Source: Cornus controversa (taxonomy: Eukaryota > Streptophyta > Magnoliopsida > Cornales > Cornaceae). From it: DNA of 64,000 nucleotides. The notes beneath the pieces were generated by a model, which was not told the origin of the DNA, ran no database searches, and was given only the letters and a program-made list of their open reading frames with translations. The first letter of the stretch is position 1. Each line of letters begins with the position of its first letter. The position numbers and the translations under genes were made by a program. The stretch covers positions 44,656,755 through 44,720,754 of the forward strand of contig CM048853.1 in the NCBI GenBank assembly GCA_026545225.1. The letters run 5' to 3'. Of the stretch, positions 37,578-49,996 are shown piece by piece.

Positions 37578-40500
37578 TCTACAATTGTTTGATGGTTCAG
37601 GATGGCTTTCTTAACCACTAAGGCCTGTGGCACACCTGATGGTATTTCCTCTCCTTTCAAATTGAAGAGTAGAGGGTTCAAGTCTCCCCAAGTGTATTTT
37701 GGGTGTAAATTGACAGGACCAAAAAAGAAAAGAAAAGGATGGCTTTCTTAGGTCCACATGGTTTCCACTTAACATTTTGTTAATCCATAGTTGTGATGAC
37801 ATAAAGCTTCATAACTTTAATTTTCATGTCATTCTTTTAACACAGTTCTTTTCCAGGGTGGTTTGCTAGGGATCCTGTGATCTTGAATCGAGTTGGACGG
37901 GTACTATTAGAATTGCCTGTCCTGGATCCTGTGATACCTAGTCATATTATTATTCCTGAAGATTGTTTCAAGCTTCTAAGCATTCCAATTGATCGTGTGA
38001 CTAAAGTTCTTGTGCAGTCAGTAGAAAAGTTATATGGGGGTAAGTGGGTTGATTTTATCATTGTACTATTAGTCAAGTTCTGCTAGTTGACAATTGGAGT
38101 TTATGCCCGGAGAGAAACAATTATCTCATATCAATTTCCATTACATGTTAGCACACCAATCCACTCGTAAAAATGAAATCAATATAAGAGTGCTGGAATC
38201 TTTTAAAAGGAAAAGAAAACCAGTGATAGCAATTGCTAAGAAGTTAACCCTTTTTGTTTACTCTGGAAGCATGCTATATAAGATAGACTAGTCGTAAATT
38301 CATATTCAATATTCATGGATCTACTGTACTTCTTTTGTGACACAGGTCACATAGTAAAATGTGAAAATCTTGGGAATTATGTTAAGGACAAAGTTCCAAG
38401 TTTGAAGCATTTTGAAGGAATTGAAACTCAAGAATATAATATACAATCCCTGGTAGCTCTTTCAAATGCCATGAGGTGTCTTCAAAGGTGCAGATCATGA
38501 ACAAATTTTTTAATTTGCTTGGATGTTACGCTGATTAAGTTTTTGGCTTGTATGATAATTCTGATATTAGTCAGTCTTGGCATCTGAAAAGATGCTTTTT
38601 CTTCTCATGTTCACTTCTAAATCAATTACCTTTTCAAGCGTAGGTATGAATTCAAAAATAATCATGGTGAATGGGTCAGTACAGTAAAACCTGATTTAGG
38701 TCCAGGAATAGCTGAACGAGTATGGGAAGCCGTTGGGACAACTGACGCACATATTGATGCCTGCTACTCTGTGAAGGCTGAATTGCGTGCTGCTCTCACT
38801 GATCTCCTAGGGGTACTCTCTCTCTCTCTCTCTTTGTGGTAATATCTCAGAAGATAAGAACTTTAATCTTGAAGTAATTTCACATTTTAAGATGATATTC
38901 TGGGTTTAATTTTTATATGGTTTTGATACACATCCTACTGGATAGATTATCTAAAGTTCTTTTGATCTTATCATGGGTAACGAGAGGCCAATGTAATTGT
39001 GGATGCTTTGTCTAATATTGGACATTCTATAGCAGAGTAGATTTTCTATTCATGTAGGTAGTGAAAATATATTTAGGTATCTTGCTTTTCCTTGTATTGT
39101 TCCTTGCTAGTGTCTTTTTTATTTGCCATTTTATTGTCTTCTCAAGAATGTCAACCTATATATACATGTAGAATCACCTGTTATGCATCTATGTTCTATG
39201 CTGATAATCTGAACACCATATCTGTTTTTCTTTGTTCTTTTTTTTTTTTTTTTCCTATTTTTTTATTGGGTAAGTTCAAGAAACACCCATCTTATCCCTG
39301 TATAGAGGTGTTCATCGGAAAAAGGACTTGGTTTGAAGCTAAAACACTGACTCAATCTCACAGCTGATCAAAATATTACAAAAGAGAAAAGGAATGAAAG
39401 GACAGGAGGGGAGAGAATGAGAGCCAAAGGAGAGATCTGACTGCGGCCTTGATGATCCATCATGTCAGGGCACTATGCTATTTATAATAGTCCGAGCACA
39501 TGCCTGGCACAAGGGAGTCATCAATGTGTCATACCAACATCCCTTTTCTGCATCCAGGTGCAGATGTCCTGGTCCCGTGCGTTTTTGTGTCGTGGGAGTT
39601 ACCCGTTTCCACCTCCATCCCACTCAGACGAGCCTCTCATTCAAGCCTACCATCCCACCCTTTTACCCCTTTTCCTGTGCTAGACCATGATGGGGTGTGC
39701 TCATGACACTTACCATGGCTGCCTGGGATGATGCCATTGCGCGCCATGACACCACCCTGCCTACCAGGCGCCTAGACTTTTTAGAGGAGTTCCTTATGAT
39801 GTTTATTCAGGATGTGCTGCAGTACACATCCTTGAACATCATCATGAGGAATTATTCTTAGTCTCCTTGAGGGTTTTGTTGCAATCGCCAGTTGCCCGGG
39901 TGGGACCGTAGCGTTAGTTGACCCCTTCTTTTATTGGCCTTTCTTTTACAAAAGAAGGGCCACCACAAAAGGCCCTTCTTTTACATTTATTGGCTTTCCA
40001 CAAACACATTGCCCTTAACTACATACATTTTTCCATTCCACCGTGGAAGCACTTATTTGTGTCATAGTGCGGGACATTATGCTTGGACGTAACTGCATTG
40101 CCTGGGCATGTCCCGCAAAAGATGGCCCCATACTCTCGCGTACACATGCTCCCATATCCTGTCCACACTGCTAGCGTGCACACGATCATGCCCACACGCT
40201 CTGGCATGCCTATAACCATGCCCCCGTGTTGTTGACGCGCGCGCATGAACCATTCCCGTGCATCCCCTATTATATGCTTTAGTATCCACTACAGCCCCTC
40301 ATTGACCTTCACAGCACACACCCATCACCTGCTCCTAGGCACTCCTACGCGTACATGGATATACCCATGCCATGTATACTGCCAGACCATGTTCATAATT
40401 TAAAGAGTCCATTACAATCCCAAATTGGACTTCAACGTTCCACCTTTGACTAAGTGGTGGAGGAGTTACGCGCAAGCTACCGACCATTGATGTCTAGACA

Positions 40501-41357
40501 CCAGATCACTCTTACAGAAGAAGACACCTCCTTCGTGAGGTTATTAAAGATGAGATTTATGCATAGAAGTAGAGATTTTCTTATCATAGATTATAACTTT
40601 TGCAGTAGAAATTTGTCCTCTTCGTACAGTTAATCATAATCTCTTTGAGTTACAAGTAAATAAGATGATTCAATTTGTTCGAGACATTGATTTTCTTCCC
40701 TAATTATTTCAAGCTTCTGTGAATGGTTGGATAAACATATCATCACAGCCCTGGAAATGTCATTATTTTCATGATTTTGGTCTTTTCTGTATCTGTCTCG
40801 TCAAATTAATCTTATGGAGGAACAATTCTGTTGGAACTGCTGTTGCACTTTTACTTGTCCTGATTTTTCCTTTTCTAATCCCTTTCTTGTTCTTTTTTTT
40901 ATTTATTCCATGCTCTTACAATTTGCTTGAAGTATTAAAATCTAAGACACCACTTAATGAGTCATTTGTTCTAAATTTTCACCCTATAATCATATAGGAT
41001 GTCGGCATCCTCGCAATACCTACAGTTGCTAGTCCCCCGCCAAAACTACAAACAGAGCCATCTACCCTGGAAACATATCGTGTCAGGGCTTTTAGCTTGT
41101 TGTCCATTGCTGGAGTATCTGGATTTTGCCAGGTCCTCTCTCTCTCTCTCTCCCCATACTTGATTACCATAAAAATAGTAATTTTTTGGTTCTGAAAATT
41201 GTTCAATCTACAGGTGAGCATACCATTAGGGATGTATGATAATCTTCCTGTGGCCGTTTCCTTGTTGGCCAAACATGGTTCGGATGGGTTCCTACTGAAT
41301 GTTGTTGAGACACTATATGGCATTCTCAAAGAGCAGGTCGAAATTGCTGAGAATTGA
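30560..41357 (+). CDS. AMI1: Amidase 1, indole-3-acetamide hydrolase
   Basis: Nine coding exons: 30560-30669, 31136-31288, 36824-36948, 37032-37157, 37857-38039, 38346-38487, 38644-38812, 40998-41132 and 41214-41357. They join in phase to 428 residues (Arabidopsis AMI1 has 425). It is an amidase-signature enzyme that hydrolyses indole-3-acetamide to the auxin indole-3-acetic acid (family knowledge). The Ser-cisSer-Lys triad is visible: K35 in FAVKD, S112 in PGGSSSGSA, and S136 in GTDTGGSVR, each one residue below the published Arabidopsis K36/S113/S137. Other family blocks are [34 protein letters not shown] and [21 protein letters not shown]. No targeting peptide is evident, fitting a cytosolic/nuclear enzyme. 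Introns 2 (5.5 kb), 4 and 7 (2.2 kb) are swollen by insertions. The coding frame is intact, so the gene is presumably functional. Confidence 0.95.
31058..31094. repeat. (GT)n microsatellite just before AMI1 exon 2
   Basis: About 17 GT units end roughly 40 bp upstream of the exon 2 acceptor. It lies in the zone where branch point and pyrimidine tract act, so length changes could affect splicing (inference). Confidence 0.9.
32994..33058. repeat. (TA)n microsatellite at the edge of the copia relic
   Basis: About 30 TA units with one G interruption, adjoining the outer end of the element's LTR. Confidence 0.95.
33059..35900 (-). mobile_element. Ty1/copia retrotransposon relic, antisense in AMI1 intron 2
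   Basis: Read on the minus strand, the order is integrase C-terminal part (35830-35500), a [17 protein letters not shown] region, then reverse transcriptase and RNase H, the copia order. RT blocks are [54 protein letters not shown] and [10 protein letters not shown]. RNase H shows [21 protein letters not shown] purine-rich GCGGGAGAG precedes TGTTATACC at 33342, so the 3' LTR is probably 33342-33059; it holds an internal 86-bp tandem duplication (33139-33315). Several stops and frameshifts interrupt the frames. Gag, protease, the integrase zinc finger and a 5' LTR are missing, so it is dead and 5'-truncated. Confidence 0.92.
35925..36052 (-). mobile_element. tRNA-derived SINE, antisense, in AMI1 intron 2
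   Basis: The minus strand has an A-box-like TAGCTCAACTGG (36034-36023) and a B-box-like AGTTCAAGACTC (35988-35977), spaced 35 bases apart as in tRNA-derived RNA polymerase III promoters. There is no full tRNA fold or CCA-end context, so it is a SINE head rather than a tRNA gene. It adjoins the copia relic. Target duplications were not resolved. Confidence 0.6.
36781..36812. repeat. TA-rich microsatellite before AMI1 exon 3
   Basis: A TA run ends about 12 bases before the exon 3 acceptor, occupying the usual polypyrimidine position. Confidence 0.85.
37537..37578. repeat. Compound (CT)n(CA)n microsatellite in AMI1 intron 4
   Basis: About ten CT units followed by about ten CA units, immediately upstream of the SINE insertion. 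Confidence 0.9.
37600..37750 (+). mobile_element. tRNA-derived SINE with 14-bp target-site duplication in AMI1 intron 4
   Basis: The exact direct repeat GGATGGCTTTCTTA lies at 37600-37613 and 37737-37750. The 123-bp body between has an A-box-like TGGCACACCTGATGG (from about 37628), a B-box GGTTCAAGTCTCC (about 37676) and an A-rich tail (AAAAAAGAAAAGAAAA). Perfect flanking duplication and tail mark L1-mediated retroposition (established mechanism). It is inserted in the sense direction. Confidence 0.9.
39380..40560. other. GC-richer insertion-like block in AMI1 intron 7
   Basis: About 1.2 kb with clearly higher G+C than the surrounding intron, with CpG-containing words (GACGCGCGCGC, CGTGCG), in an otherwise AT-rich 2.2-kb intron. 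Short open frames occur in several frames on both strands, but none shows a known domain. It may be the LTR or internal part of a retrotransposon; no LTR pair, primer-binding site or target duplication was found. Confidence 0.4.
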
Positions 41358-42439
41358 ATTAAATTTGGCATCTTCATAGTGCATATTTGTAAGTTCCACT
41401 TCTTGCTACAAGAAATTAAGATTGGCTAACTTTTTTATGTTTTGCATTTTCTTGCTCCTTCACACCATTATCTACATCATTTCCTTCATTTAAGTGGCTC
41501 TGAACTGTAACATCCCCAACACCGCATTTATTTCATTTCCACACCGAATTATTCAGAGGTAAATGGAATTGGTTCTGAGTTCAAAAGATCTTCATTTAGT
41601 TGCTATTTCAGTGTTCAAGTGATATGATGTATTTCATAGGATATGAGTTTGACATATCTGACGACTGATATACTTGCAAATTCAACATTTGAGGTTAAAA
41701 AGCACTGGCAATATTCTGATTCAGGACATGATTATTGCTGCAAAATACAGCTGCTAACGATTACTTTATAATATGATGATTACAACTTTGTATATGTATA
41801 CAATATTCATCAGTCAGTGACTAGGGAGCTAGTTTAGGCATAAAAGATTGAGAGTCACTAGTGCTATGTTTGGTTGCTGAGGAAAACGTGTGGTTAAATT
41901 TAGAACCTCGTCACAATCTTTCATATCTCTGACTTAAGTCAAAATTTATGATTTTACCTAATTTTCCTTGTGTCGAACACAGCCTTCTGTCTGATAGGTA
42001 CCACTGTATGCTTTCAAAAAGATCAGTCATAAAATTTTCTACAAAGTTGGTTTTGGTTCATTAGACCAGTGATAACTGTAATTTCTTCTCTCTTTTTTTT
42101 TTCCATCAAAAAACAATTGCCCTCTCTCTCTCTATATATATACATATGTGTGTGTGTATTTCTTTAACTTGTGATTTAAGGTGATCCAATTTGGATGTGC
42201 AATTCTTGAAATTATCATGTTATACTGTATTTTAACTGTCTTTTAGTAGGAACTGGAATCAGGAAGCACAGTTTGTGTATGACATGCTGTTAAAACAATA
42301 GTACAAGACCAATTGCTAGTTTTTTCACTGGTAGTTTGTTTTTTTGTTTATATATATATTCACACAGATAACCCCCATTGGGGCATGAATCCTCAACATC
42401 CCCTTTGGGGGAGGAAGAGGAAAAGCCATGCATGACATG

Positions 42440-42638
42440 GGTTAAAAAGAACAATGCTACATGTCATGAAAATATTTTATGAATTTTTATCTTGAATGAT
42501 GTGGCAATTAAATGGTAAGTTAGTATTGGTGGGATTCCCTCCATACACGGAATGTCAATAGTATTATCACTTGCCACATTATTCATAAAGGCAATTCATG
42601 ATAAAATTTCATGACGTTTAGCATTTCCCGGTTAAAAA
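42440..42638. mobile_element. Mutator-type MITE with 9-bp target-site duplication
   Basis: The direct repeat GGTTAAAAA lies at 42440-42448 and 42630-42638 around a 181-bp element that begins GAACAATGCTACATGTCATG and whose end, complemented, starts GGGAAATGCTAAACGTCATG. It has the same length and internal sequence as the copy at 51028-51208 (shared ATTGGTGGGATTC and ACACGGAATGTCAATAG). Confidence 0.9.
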
Positions 42639-43898
42639 AGAATTGATTTTTTCAGCCTGTGTCCTGGAAAATGTTGTGGCAAGCGTTTTGTAAAGTAAAG
42701 AATGAAAAAATTATATTTTCCATGGAAACAAACAGGGACAGTGGTCATGTAACATGACAGTTTTTATAAAGGATTGAGGTCAACTAAACTAGTTGGTGTT
42801 GATGACTGGGGGCTAAGAAACAAGTAGAATAAAGTCTTTTTTCTTGAAAAAGTTACCATGTCACCTACCCAGAAAAGAAATGAGAGGACACAATGTGAAA
42901 GGAACTCAGCAGTATAGATTCAGTCTTATGATTGTATTATAGAAATAGATTGCTATTTTCTTTCAGAGAAAGTGGCTATTCCAAGAAAAGCACCCCCTCC
43001 TTGAACAACCAACAACCCCACTCCAAAATAATAAAAAATAAAAATAAATAAATAAATAAATAAGGAAAAAGAGGAAGAAGCTATACAAATTAGAAAATGG
43101 AATTGCATTTTCAGTGCTTTTGTCTTGTCCAAATACAAATGAGTCGAGTTCAGCTGAGTTGAGTTTTAGGTTGCTCAAGCTCTTTTAAAATTAAAATTTA
43201 TGCTCAACTCGTGTTTACAATGAGTTGAGATTGTGCACTGTTTGGACATGTTTTCCTTGTCATTTAAGCCTAGCTTGTCTGCTCATGATTTTTATATTTT
43301 TAACTTCAAATAATATTGTTACTTTTTTGTATTTTTTTACTTGATGGGTATTAAACTTTCTAAAAATAATATGCTTTCACAACCCAAGCTAAATTGAATC
43401 TATTATTTATTGTTTAATCTTATCTCATTTAATAAAATCTTATAATTTAGGATGAGATTCAATCCATGTATAGAGTAAAAAATAATAAGAGAAGTTTTTA
43501 AGTTGTCCAAGTTGAACTCTTCATTCGTGTAGAATAAAGCCAAGATTGATAATGACTTTATTTCTACATAACAAGATTGATGATAATGTTGACATTAAAC
43601 CTTTTGTGAACTCATCACAATTCAATTATATGGATGATACTTGACATTTTTGAGAACGAAAAGATCTGAGTGAATTTAAATTTTGTGTATTGTACACGTG
43701 CGGTGGATCTATCCACCTGTCCATCGCACGAATATAATTCACAAAATATATTTAATATTGTAAAACGTACTGGTGCTTCGGAGTCATATCAATTGTCATT
43801 TAACTCTGTTGCCACCGGAGACTATGCCAAAAAGTCACAAGTAAGAATCACAATAAAAATTAATAATACGAGTAGTGATAAATGAGGGGTTGGTGCGC

Positions 43899-44020
43899 TA
43901 CTGGGCTTCTATTTACCGAAGTCTTTAAATTCAAACAAGGCTAAGGTCATAGTTGGCGGACTGAGGATTGAGTCAACCTTTTAAGGTCCAATTCCAACCA
44001 TAAGCTACATTTATTTATTT
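43899..44020 (+). repeat. Block repeated at 58548-58664
   Basis: Shares GGCTTCTATTTA, GACTGAGGATTGAGTCAA and AAGCTACATTTATTTAT, in the same order and spacing, with 58548-58664. A nearby piece at 42752-42797 (ATGACAGTTTTTATAAAGG) also recurs at 58692. This is upstream flank of mevalonate kinase that was copied along with intron pieces. Confidence 0.8.
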
Positions 44021-45283
44021 ATATATATATATTTTCAAAACAATATTACATGAGAGAGATTCCTTACAAAGAAGAAAGGGCCTACCATAAAATTATAAAA
44101 AGGGCAAAAATTATTGAGAAGTCAGTAGGTTGGCCTACTAGAAGTCCATGGCCGACAGGGTTGGTGGGATAGTAGTCTCTGTATGACTTTATTTATTTAT
44201 TTTTTATTTTTATGTTCAACTCTCTTTTTAATTGTCACACACACACTTCCAAGGTGAAAAAATAATATACCAATGGTCATTGTTAACCCACTCGATGTGA
44301 TAACTCTTTCTCTAAATGATTGTGTGTATATTTGTTTGAACTTTTAAAAAAATAAAATAAAAATAGTTTTGTCGTCATTGTGCAGACACATGAAATCATA
44401 CATAAATAACAATAAAATCTAGGAAATGGTACTTAGGGTTTTGAACAAATCTAGAAAATGATTCCTAAAAGAAAAGAAAAAGAAAAATAAATGATATAAA
44501 TTTGATCAATACTAAATGAATCTCAATGTCAAATTTAGACAAATATATCAAACAATTAAGTTTGAGAAATCTAATATCACCAAAATTTCTCAAATGCCAA
44601 GGATATTATGCGTTCTTAACAATAAGATGCGATTTTTTTTAACTTAGATCATTTTTTTTTTTTACAAGAAACTCACACGGTAGTTTGTTTATGAGAGAAC
44701 TCGAATTTTTACTTTCTTTTACTTTGACATGTTAGTTTTTTGTTTTAAAATTATTTGAGAGAAAATAAAGTTTGTTTTTTATTCCATTCCTTTTTTCATT
44801 AGGTATTTGATTGTCAATTTCACAGAGATATAGTTAAAAAAATAAAAAAGAATTATATCCTACCAAATTCATTTTTTTAAACTAATTTTCCATTTTTAGA
44901 TAATAAAAGTTTAGTTTCGGTAATACATTTTTTAAAAAAGTATTCTAAAAGAAACTCATTTTCACATAATACTCTCTTATTCTCTGAAAATTTTATTCTT
45001 CAAATTTTTGAAAGGACACAACAAATCACTCTTTTTTTTTTTCTGAGAAATTTATTTATTTTTTTGAAAATTACAGAAATGTACCAAATCTATTTAATGC
45101 TCTTCAAAATCGTAATATATATATATATATATATATAGTTGAAAAAAAGCATCACTGGAAACAACCAAAAGTAGGAATTTATATCCTCTGTGTCTCCGCC
45201 ATCGACAGTTATATATATACACGCGCGCACACACCAAATCACACAGAGAGAGATCAATTAGCAGAGCAAACGATACAGAGAGT

Positions 45284-48200
45284 ATGGAGGTGAGAGCAAG
45301 AGCTCCCGGAAAGATCATACTCGCCGGCGAACACGCGGTCGTTCAGGGATCAACGGCCGTCGCTGCCTCCATCAATCTCTACACTTACGTCTCACTTCAT
45401 TTTCCCACTGCTTCTGGTGTGTTCCCATTCTAACTTTCCCAAAGAAAATCTTCATCTTTGTACATTATGTTCAAAGTTTCTCCAAAATTTTCTTTGCTTA
45501 TTGTTGTTTGTATTCCTTCATACGTGTGAATGCTTTGTTGGGATTGATTGGTCAAATTCCAAATACCCTTTTAACCAATTAGTTTAGAAATGGATTTTAC
45601 TTGTTTGTTGTTGTGATTTGATTTTGAAATGTTTGGTAATTTGTTGCTGTTAATTTGATCATTTGTCAATTGTTACTTTCTTTTGCTGCTACTTCATTTC
45701 TGTGATATATAACCATTGTAGACGTTTATGGGGTTGAATGTTTGGGGATGGATTTGGAAAAATGTACTAATGGTTACTGTTTGTTTTCATAGGGAGTTGT
45801 GAATTTTTTTCCGTAGACAGAGGCTATACTTTTTCCAGAGCCAGTTGTAGAAAACTTTTTTGGAACTATATACCAATTAAACGAACAGAGCTTGCAGAAA
45901 TGCAGCATAAGGTTGGGTTTTGAATCATGGCATTTGGAATCTGCCTTGGATGGAAATGGAGTAAATCTTGTATGTTTTTGTTCCATGGATACTAAAAATT
46001 CAATACTTTACAGGTTTTAAGTAGGATCAAGTGACAGACATCCTTGAATCTCAGTGAAGTTCAAAAATATTTTCTTCAAAACAGTCAAATGTAAATCTAG
46101 GTTTAGCAATATATACATATACTTATCGTATTTGAATGTCCCCTGAATTTGAATTGCCCCCTTCACAAATTCCATAGTTTTGAGGGTGTAATTTCTTCAT
46201 CTTCAATGGAGTAATTTCGAGAAATAAATTTCACCATATTTCTTCCCACATGGTTGTTTTTACATTCCTTCCAAAGGACGATTCATAATTAGAAGCATCG
46301 ACTTTGTGATCCCTACTATTCTAGCAAATGGATACACTTAAGATGATGATTTTTTATATTGAAATGCTATGTAAAAAAAGTGAATGATATTAATATTAAC
46401 TTATTTATACCGTTGTACAAGGCCCACAAAGGCTCTTGGAGATCCCTTTATTTTGAATTTATTTTATGTGATGATATACATACTTATTATTTGTTGATGA
46501 CATACTTACTTAAACCTCGAATTCTGCGCCACACCCCCCCCAGGTTAACCCCAGTAATACTTTTTGTGGTTTGTTAATATGATGTTGGGGTTTTATATTG
46601 TTCTTTTATATATTTATTTGAGCAGGTAATGACAATGCACTGAAACTCCAGCTCAAGGATTTGTCCCTAGAATTTTCATGGCCAGTTGGAAGAATTAAAC
46701 AAGCACTCCCTGAATTGGATAATTGCCTCGCTTCATCACCCACATCATGCTCACCGGAGACTATGAAGTCAATTGCAGCTCTAGTTGAAGAACAGAATAT
46801 TCCAGAGGCAAACATTGGGCTGGCTGCTGGTGTTTCAGCTTTTCTCTGGCTATACACCTCTATTCAAAGGTGTTTATTCAGTATTGGAATCTACTTTATA
46901 ACTTTTCTTTCCTAATTTTTTAAGTATTGATGTGGTTCCTTTCATTTATCAGGTATAAACCTGCAAAGGTGGTTATCTCCTCTGAGCTCCCATTTGGCTC
47001 AGGCTTGGGTTCATCTGCTGCATTGTGTGTCTCACTCTCAGCTGCCCTGCTTGCTTTTTCAGATTCCGTAAATCTTGATCTCAGCCATCAAGGCTGGTTA
47101 ATGTTTGGAGAGAACGATCTGGAATTGGTGAACAAATGGGCTTTCGAAGGTGAAAAAATAATGCATGGAACGCCTTCTGGTATAGACAACACAGTAAGCA
47201 CATATGGTATGTGATCTTGCATTGCAATTGTCAAATGCAGCTTAATTTACTATAGTTAATGGCAAAGAACTTCTCTTACTATTTGAAATTTTCATCAAGT
47301 AAATCCACAAAATTCCTCGAGACCCAAAATTTCAAATATATTAATTCTCCTGTAGTCATTATTTGGCTGAGAAATAGCTTTTGAACACTATTTGTTGATA
47401 TTGTTTTAATGTTGTCATAAAGCTTGTCATTTTTTAGCTTACTAATACAAGAGGGCTTCTGAATTTGGATATATTTGCAAATAATGAAGTTCTATATAAC
47501 AGGTAATATGATCAAGTTCAGGTCAGGTGATTTGACACTGATCAAGTCCAATATGCCACTCAAAATGCTCATAACTAACACCAAAGTTGGGAGGAATACA
47601 AAGGCATTAGTTGCTGGTGTTTCAGAGAGGACTCTCAGGCATCCGATAGCTATGGCGGCTGTATTTACTGCTGTTGATTCTATTAGCAATGAACTGGCTA
47701 CTATTATCCAGTCTCCTGTTCCTGATGACCTTGCTATAACTGAGAAGGAAGAGAAACTAGAAGAACTAATGGAAATGAACCAAGGATTGCTTCAATGTAT
47801 GGGGGTCAGCCATTCTTCAATAGAAACTGTGATTCGAACAACGTTGAAATACAAATTAGTTTCCAAGCTGACAGGAGCTGGTGGTGGAGGCTGCGTTTTG
47901 ACGTTATTACCGACCCGTATCCATTTCATTATTCTGATTTTTAACTGTGCCTTCATTATATTGATTTTTTTTTTATAATAATTCCATCTTCCAAATTTTG
48001 AATATTCTATGATTCTGGTGAAGTGACATGCTTTAAAATTATTTAGATGCACCTTATTTTATATGGTTATGATTTTTTGCCCTTTTTGCTCTCATATACA
48101 TTTCACTTTTGTCATCCCTGTTAGAAGCCAGTTGTTGCCCCAGTAGGCTTGTTAAGGCAGTTATGAACTTTTCTCAAATATCCAATTTGACTAGTTGATG

Positions 48201-48322
48201 GTGTCCTATCTGTAATCAAACATATTGAAACAGGAGATTAATATGTTTGATTGAAGTATTTCACGATCAATGGAGTTAAAATTCTGCTTAAAATCTAAGA
48301 GAATTAGAAACAATTATGAGGA

Positions 48323-48358
<36 letters not shown>

Positions 48359-49572
48359 TATATATGCTGGCGTGGGATGGAAGTGAAATCTCCACTTTGT
48401 AATTAGAGGGGATCTTAAGGTTATTAGACGTGCATTTGACAAAATGGGTTGGCCATTCATATTGTCAATACATTTAGCATTGTCATATTACTTTCACTGC
48501 CTATTTGATTGCAACATTGTCTTTGGAAGTTGTAACTATAACCACAAGGTAAGTCATATGAGATTAGGGAAGTTATCAGATAAAGCGTAAACTACTGTCT
48601 GAAGTAATTAGGAGATATTTAGAAATTGTTGTATTTGGTTTTACATTCATATGCTAAACCTTTTGGCTGGATAGAGAGATATGTGTAACAAACTCAGGGA
48701 TGAAGAAATTGTAAGGAGAAAGGATGAATTGTGTAGGAAGACGAGGAGGTCAAGAGTTCTATCAGAAAAATGAGAAGAATCAAAGATGAAAAATTTAGAG
48801 TAGATGTCTTTTAGAACTAAAAAACTAGCACATTTCTTTGGTATTGGAAATCCAGAGTATGGTGATGATTTGAGCATTACATGTCTAAATATAATGATGC
48901 TCATGCTATGGAATACATTCACCAGTAGTACATAAATGATTATGTGAACTGCAAACTATTCCTTGACTAGAATTTTCACCCTTCCTTATTTTATCTTTAG
49001 AAATAAGATCATAATCTATGTTACTAAACTAACATTTAGAATGGGGCTCTACATTTTTTTCCCCTGATTAGTGCTGTAGAATTTTAGTGTACAAAACAAA
49101 GTGAAGATATGAATTAATTAGATCAATATGTTATTGCAGAAAGGTTGGATAAGATGAGACTTGCAGAATTTTGGTGATTTGAGCTCAGAGGAGAATGGAC
49201 ATCTAATTTGAAGTGCTTTAGCAGAGGGGGTTGGCTTTAGGGACAGAATTCTTGTCCAGAGCACTCTGCAATGCTAAAAGGGGAAATAATAAAACAGAAG
49301 TTAACAACATTTAAATAATTTGGGGGAAGAAAAAAGTTTATTTCCACACAAGCTTTCAGATTTGAAATAACATGAGCACATTAAATTTAATTTTCATATC
49401 CATATGCTTGAAATTTATTTTCTTTCAAATGTTTCCTTGACGATATGAATCAGTACTATCAGAAACAGTCGTGGATAAAGTAATTGCTGAGCTAGAGTCT
49501 TGTGGATTCCAATGTTTGATTGCTGGGATTGGCGGAAAAGGCGTGGAGGTCTCTTTCAGTGGTTCATCATGA
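45284..49572 (+). CDS. MVK: Mevalonate kinase
   Basis: Five coding exons (45284-45416, 46626-46869, 46953-47206, 47503-47916, 49454-49572) join in phase to 387 residues; Arabidopsis MVK is of similar length. It phosphorylates mevalonate with ATP in the cytosolic mevalonate pathway leading to sterols and other isoprenoids. GHMP-kinase motifs are complete: motif 1 APGKIILAGEHAVVQG (residues 7-22), motif 2 ELPFGSGLGSSAAL (137-150), and motif 3 KLTGAGGGGCVLTLLP near the end of exon 4. The residues known in mammalian MVK as Ser146, Glu193 and catalytic Asp204 fall at the same numbers here (GLGSS, FEGEK, GIDNT). The start is fixed by MEVRARAPGK, matching plant homologues. Introns 1 and 3 contain sequence that recurs in a decayed copy at 58.5-60.5 kb. 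Intron 4 (1.5 kb) has a GT microsatellite and nothing else recognisable. Confidence 0.97.
48323..48358. repeat. (AT)n(GT)n microsatellite in MVK intron 4
   Basis: A TA run followed by about 14 GT units, mid-intron. Confidence 0.9.
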
Positions 49573-49996
49573 TTTTCCGTAAGTGTCAGCATTGTAACAT
49601 ACTAAGATCAATCTCTCTCTTAAACGGTCGGCATTTCAACATACCAACATCAGTAACTCTCGTGTCAAATAATGACATGAAAATGTATACTTCTCCCACA
49701 CTGCAATGCTCTGTACACTAACTCCATTATTTCTTTATTGAAGTTCTTGGAGTATTTGTTCTTGAGATCCTATATTTCTGCGTCGTATTATTTGAAATAA
49801 CTGTGAAAACTTGTATGGCTACTGGGTTATCTACCGATACTATTTTGTCTCTCACTTCTCTTGTAGTGCTATTTATTTGCTTGTTTAGCTATTATTACAA
49901 AGATTATAGTTTCATATGCATCTCTTCTCATAATTTCTTATGTTTATGTCTACTTGGACGGTTATGTTGTGTTCGGAATTTTGTCTCGGTTCGGGT
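49573..49996. other. MVK 3' region
   Basis: Probable 3' untranslated region; a GTAAGT six bases after the stop could be a 3'-UTR donor. No other feature was seen. Confidence 0.4.

Larger units (their letters stand above)
41358..45283. other. Intergenic DNA between AMI1 and mevalonate kinase
   Basis: Contains the AMI1 3' region, a Mutator-type MITE (42440-42638), a block repeated near 58.5 kb (43899-44020), and AT-rich DNA with T-runs. Close to the mevalonate kinase ATG are a TA run (45114-45140) and a TATATATATAC element (about 45210), which could supply a TATA box about 70 bp before the ATG. No additional gene was seen. Confidence 0.5.

Noticed and set aside
37628..37690. A and B boxes suggesting a tRNA gene
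   Set aside because: No acceptor stem or anticodon arm can be formed, and the unit has a target duplication and an A-rich tail, so it is a SINE.
39462..39706. Three overlapping plus-strand open frames in the GC-rich block
   Set aside because: Three frames open at once is a composition effect; no domain or codon bias points to any of them.
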